This document shows positions 6,664-7,946 of a stretch of 7,946 bases of DNA, one piece after another (positions within the stretch are counted from its first letter, which is position 1; every line of letters starts with the position of its first letter). The stretch is from positions 1 through 7,946 of the forward strand of contig JAQBQC010000186.1 of assembly GCA_028287205.1 (NCBI GenBank), in the 5' to 3' direction. The position numbers and the translations under genes are program-made. This DNA comes from Gemmatimonadota bacterium (GTDB lineage Bacteria > Gemmatimonadota > Gemmatimonadetes > Gemmatimonadales > Gemmatimonadaceae). The notes under the pieces were generated by a model. It made no database searches. It had not been told where the DNA came from and saw only the letters and a list, made by a program, of their open reading frames with translations.

Positions 6664-7460
6664 GGATTGAACTTGTTGGCGGCGAGGCCGTCGCGCCAAG
6701 TCTGCTTCGCCTCTTCTCGCTTGCCGTCGAACCAGAGCGAGCGGCCGAGCTCATAGTACGCCTCGATGAGATTCGGCCCGAGCGCCAGCGTCTTTCGGAA
6801 GAACGTCTGCGCATCTTCGTACAGCTCGCGCTCGCCGTACACGAGGCCGAGATAGAAGTGTGCGTAGAGCGTGGCCTTGCGATCGTTGTCCAGACGGATC
6901 GCCTTGGACAGGTGCTCGATCGCCTCGCCGAAGATGCGCTTCTTGAGGCAGATGTAGCCGAGGTTGATGCGCGCGAGCGAGTTCGTCGGCTGGCGCATCA
7001 ACACCTTCTGGAAGTTGAGCAGCGCCTCGTCGTACTTCTCCTGGAGCATCTGCGCCCACCCGAGCAGTGACTCGGTTTGCGGATCGTTCGGCGACAGCTC
7101 GAGCGCCCGCTTGAGCGCGCGCTCCGCTCCCTCGTGGTCCCCGAGCGAGATGAGGCTCCACCCTTTCTCGACGAAGGTCGAGGCGCCGATGTGATCGGCA
7201 ACGACGATGGGACGATCTCCGCCGAACTCCGGCGCGATCGACGGTACGGAGCTCTGCTGCACCTGCTTCCACTTCTCGACGAGCTTCTTGATGTCCTCGC
7301 GCAGGATGCCGAGCTGCGAGATCTCGGCCTCGACTTCCTTGAAGAGCGCGATGATCTCGCCCTTGATCACATCGCGATCGGTGGCCGCAGTGGCGGCCTC
7401 GAGTCGCGCCTCGATCGCGGCGTACCTCGCCCGAAACGTCGCGGCTTCTGTCTCAGCCAT
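6594..7460 (-). CDS. Coiled-coil and tetratricopeptide repeat (TPR) protein, probable protein-binding scaffold
   Basis: This 288-residue protein has no signal peptide or membrane segment and should be cytoplasmic. Residues 1-70 are charged and helical, rich in Glu, Lys and Ala, and likely form a coiled coil. Five TPR units follow at about 93-126, 127-160, 161-194, 198-231 and 232-265. They show the expected pattern: AERALKRALELSPND, LLGWAQMLQEKYDEALLNFQ, RINLGYICLKKRIFGEAIEH, YLGLVYGERELYEDAQTFF and YYELGRSLWFDGKREEAK. TPR arrays bind other proteins. The start ATG overlaps the cheW stop by 8 bases (ATGGCTGA) and has no ribosome site of its own, so it is probably translated by ribosomes finishing cheW, which supports a shared job. 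Its 3' end overlaps the peptidase start. The exact partner is unknown; an adaptor in a CheW-containing signalling complex is a reasonable guess. Confidence 0.88.
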   Translation of the reverse strand: MAETEAATFRARYAAIEARLEAATAATDRDVIKGEIIALFKEVEAEISQLGILREDIKKLVEKWKQVQQSSVPSIAPEFGGDRPIVVADHIGASTFVEKGWSLISLGDHEGAERALKRALELSPNDPQTESLLGWAQMLQEKYDEALLNFQKVLMRQPTNSLARINLGYICLKKRIFGEAIEHLSKAIRLDNDRKATLYAHFYLGLVYGERELYEDAQTFFRKTLALGPNLIEAYYELGRSLWFDGKREEAKQTWRDGLAANKFNPWGKRCGEMLKHVDEGGAPARNT

Positions 7461-7926
7461 GCGACGCCGCAGCGGATGTCAGCTCGAGGAGCTCGGAGGA
7501 AGTCAGCACGCGTGCCACATCGAGAAAGATGATCAGCAATCCCTCTCTCCGCACGAGCCCCTTCAGGTATTCGGCGTTGAGCCCGCGAAAGAGCGGCGGC
7601 GGCGGCGCAATCTCATCCGGCGCCACCGACAGCACTTCGTGCACCGAGTCCACCGTCACTCCGAGCCATTCTTCGCCCACCGCGAGCACGAGGATGCGAT
7701 GCTCGGCGCGCGGCGCCAGTCGCGGCATCCCGAAGCGCGTGCGCAGATCGATCACCGGCACGACGCGGCCGCCGTGCTCGATCACCCCATCGATCCACGC
7801 CGGAAGATTCGGCACCGCGGCCGGCGCGCTGAATCGCAGCACGCGCTCCACCACGAGGATGTCGACCGCGAACTGATCGTCGCCGAGTCGAAAGCTGACG
7901 AGCTGCTGTGCGGTGGCGCTCGTCAT
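7453..7926 (-). CDS. cheW: CheW-like chemotaxis coupling protein
   Basis: This 157-residue single-domain protein covers the full CheW fold (about 7-150). In E. coli CheW links chemoreceptors to the kinase CheA at the inner face of the membrane. Matches include LVSFRLGDDQFAVDILVVER at 9-28, IDGVIEHGGRVVPVIDLRTR at 45-64 and LGVTVDSVHEVLSVAPDEIA at 88-107, followed by EYLKGLVRREGLLIIFLDVA. The usual NLRG motif is EHGG here, so the position of E. coli Arg62 is a glycine. The ATG has GGAG five bases upstream, and it overlaps the stop of a preceding frame as ATGA. Downstream it overlaps the TPR gene by 8 bp. No CheA, receptor or CheY is complete in the window, so chemotaxis, type IV pilus control or another output cannot be told apart. 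Confidence 0.93.
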   Translation of the reverse strand: MTSATAQQLVSFRLGDDQFAVDILVVERVLRFSAPAAVPNLPAWIDGVIEHGGRVVPVIDLRTRFGMPRLAPRAEHRILVLAVGEEWLGVTVDSVHEVLSVAPDEIAPPPPLFRGLNAEYLKGLVRREGLLIIFLDVARVLTSSELLELTSAAASHG

Positions 7927-7946
7927 GCGAGCTCCGGCAGCGCACG
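7923..7946 (-). CDS. Last codons of a gene upstream of cheW (candidate)
   Basis: One minus-strand frame reads RALPELA and then a TGA that overlaps the cheW ATG as ATGA. This 4-bp overlap is the commonest arrangement in tightly packed operons and matches the overlaps further downstream. Only seven codons are visible, so no family can be assigned; a chemotaxis or response-regulator gene would fit the setting but is not shown by the sequence. Confidence 0.35.
   Translation of the reverse strand, partial: RALPELA

Overview
The window reads as a piece of a GC-rich bacterial chromosome, and every supported gene lies on the minus strand. A SusC/SusD pair in this GC-rich setting, next to a chemotaxis-type CheW gene and a PTS EIIA-HPr fusion, suggests a Gemmatimonadota-like organism. 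That is inference from gene content and composition; no rRNA or other marker gene is present.

In the direction of transcription (high to low coordinates) there are three blocks. Block 1 (7946 to 5587) is a tightly overlapping run: the last codons of an unidentified gene, cheW, a coiled-coil/TPR protein, and a membrane-anchored HExxH metallopeptidase. Overlaps of 4, 8 and about 70 bp suggest one translationally coupled transcript. The peptidase ends in a cytoplasmic tail built from a 15-bp tandem repeat.

Block 2 (5586 to about 603) starts with a 336-bp non-coding stretch that holds a plausible sigma70-type promoter and a leader hairpin. It continues with susC (TonB-dependent outer-membrane importer, 994 codons) and susD (surface lipoprotein, 525 codons), 41 bp apart. 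The two would form an outer-membrane nutrient importer. No hydrolase, sigma/anti-sigma pair or sensor is next to them in the window, so the substrate cannot be read from context. A strong hairpin sits just after the susD stop.

Block 3 (571 to 1) is the N-terminal part of a PTS phosphotransfer protein. It has a complete EIIA-Glc domain with both active-site histidines, followed by the first residues of a fused HPr domain, and the window edge cuts it there. Such proteins normally continue into HPr and Enzyme I. Its place directly behind a nutrient importer suggests a link between outer-membrane uptake and sugar phosphorylation or carbon signalling.

I found no RNA gene, CRISPR array, insertion sequence or phage feature. 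The families are known. The least familiar parts are the CheW-TPR-peptidase gene group, the glycine at the conserved CheW arginine position, and the direct susCD to EIIA-HPr adjacency.
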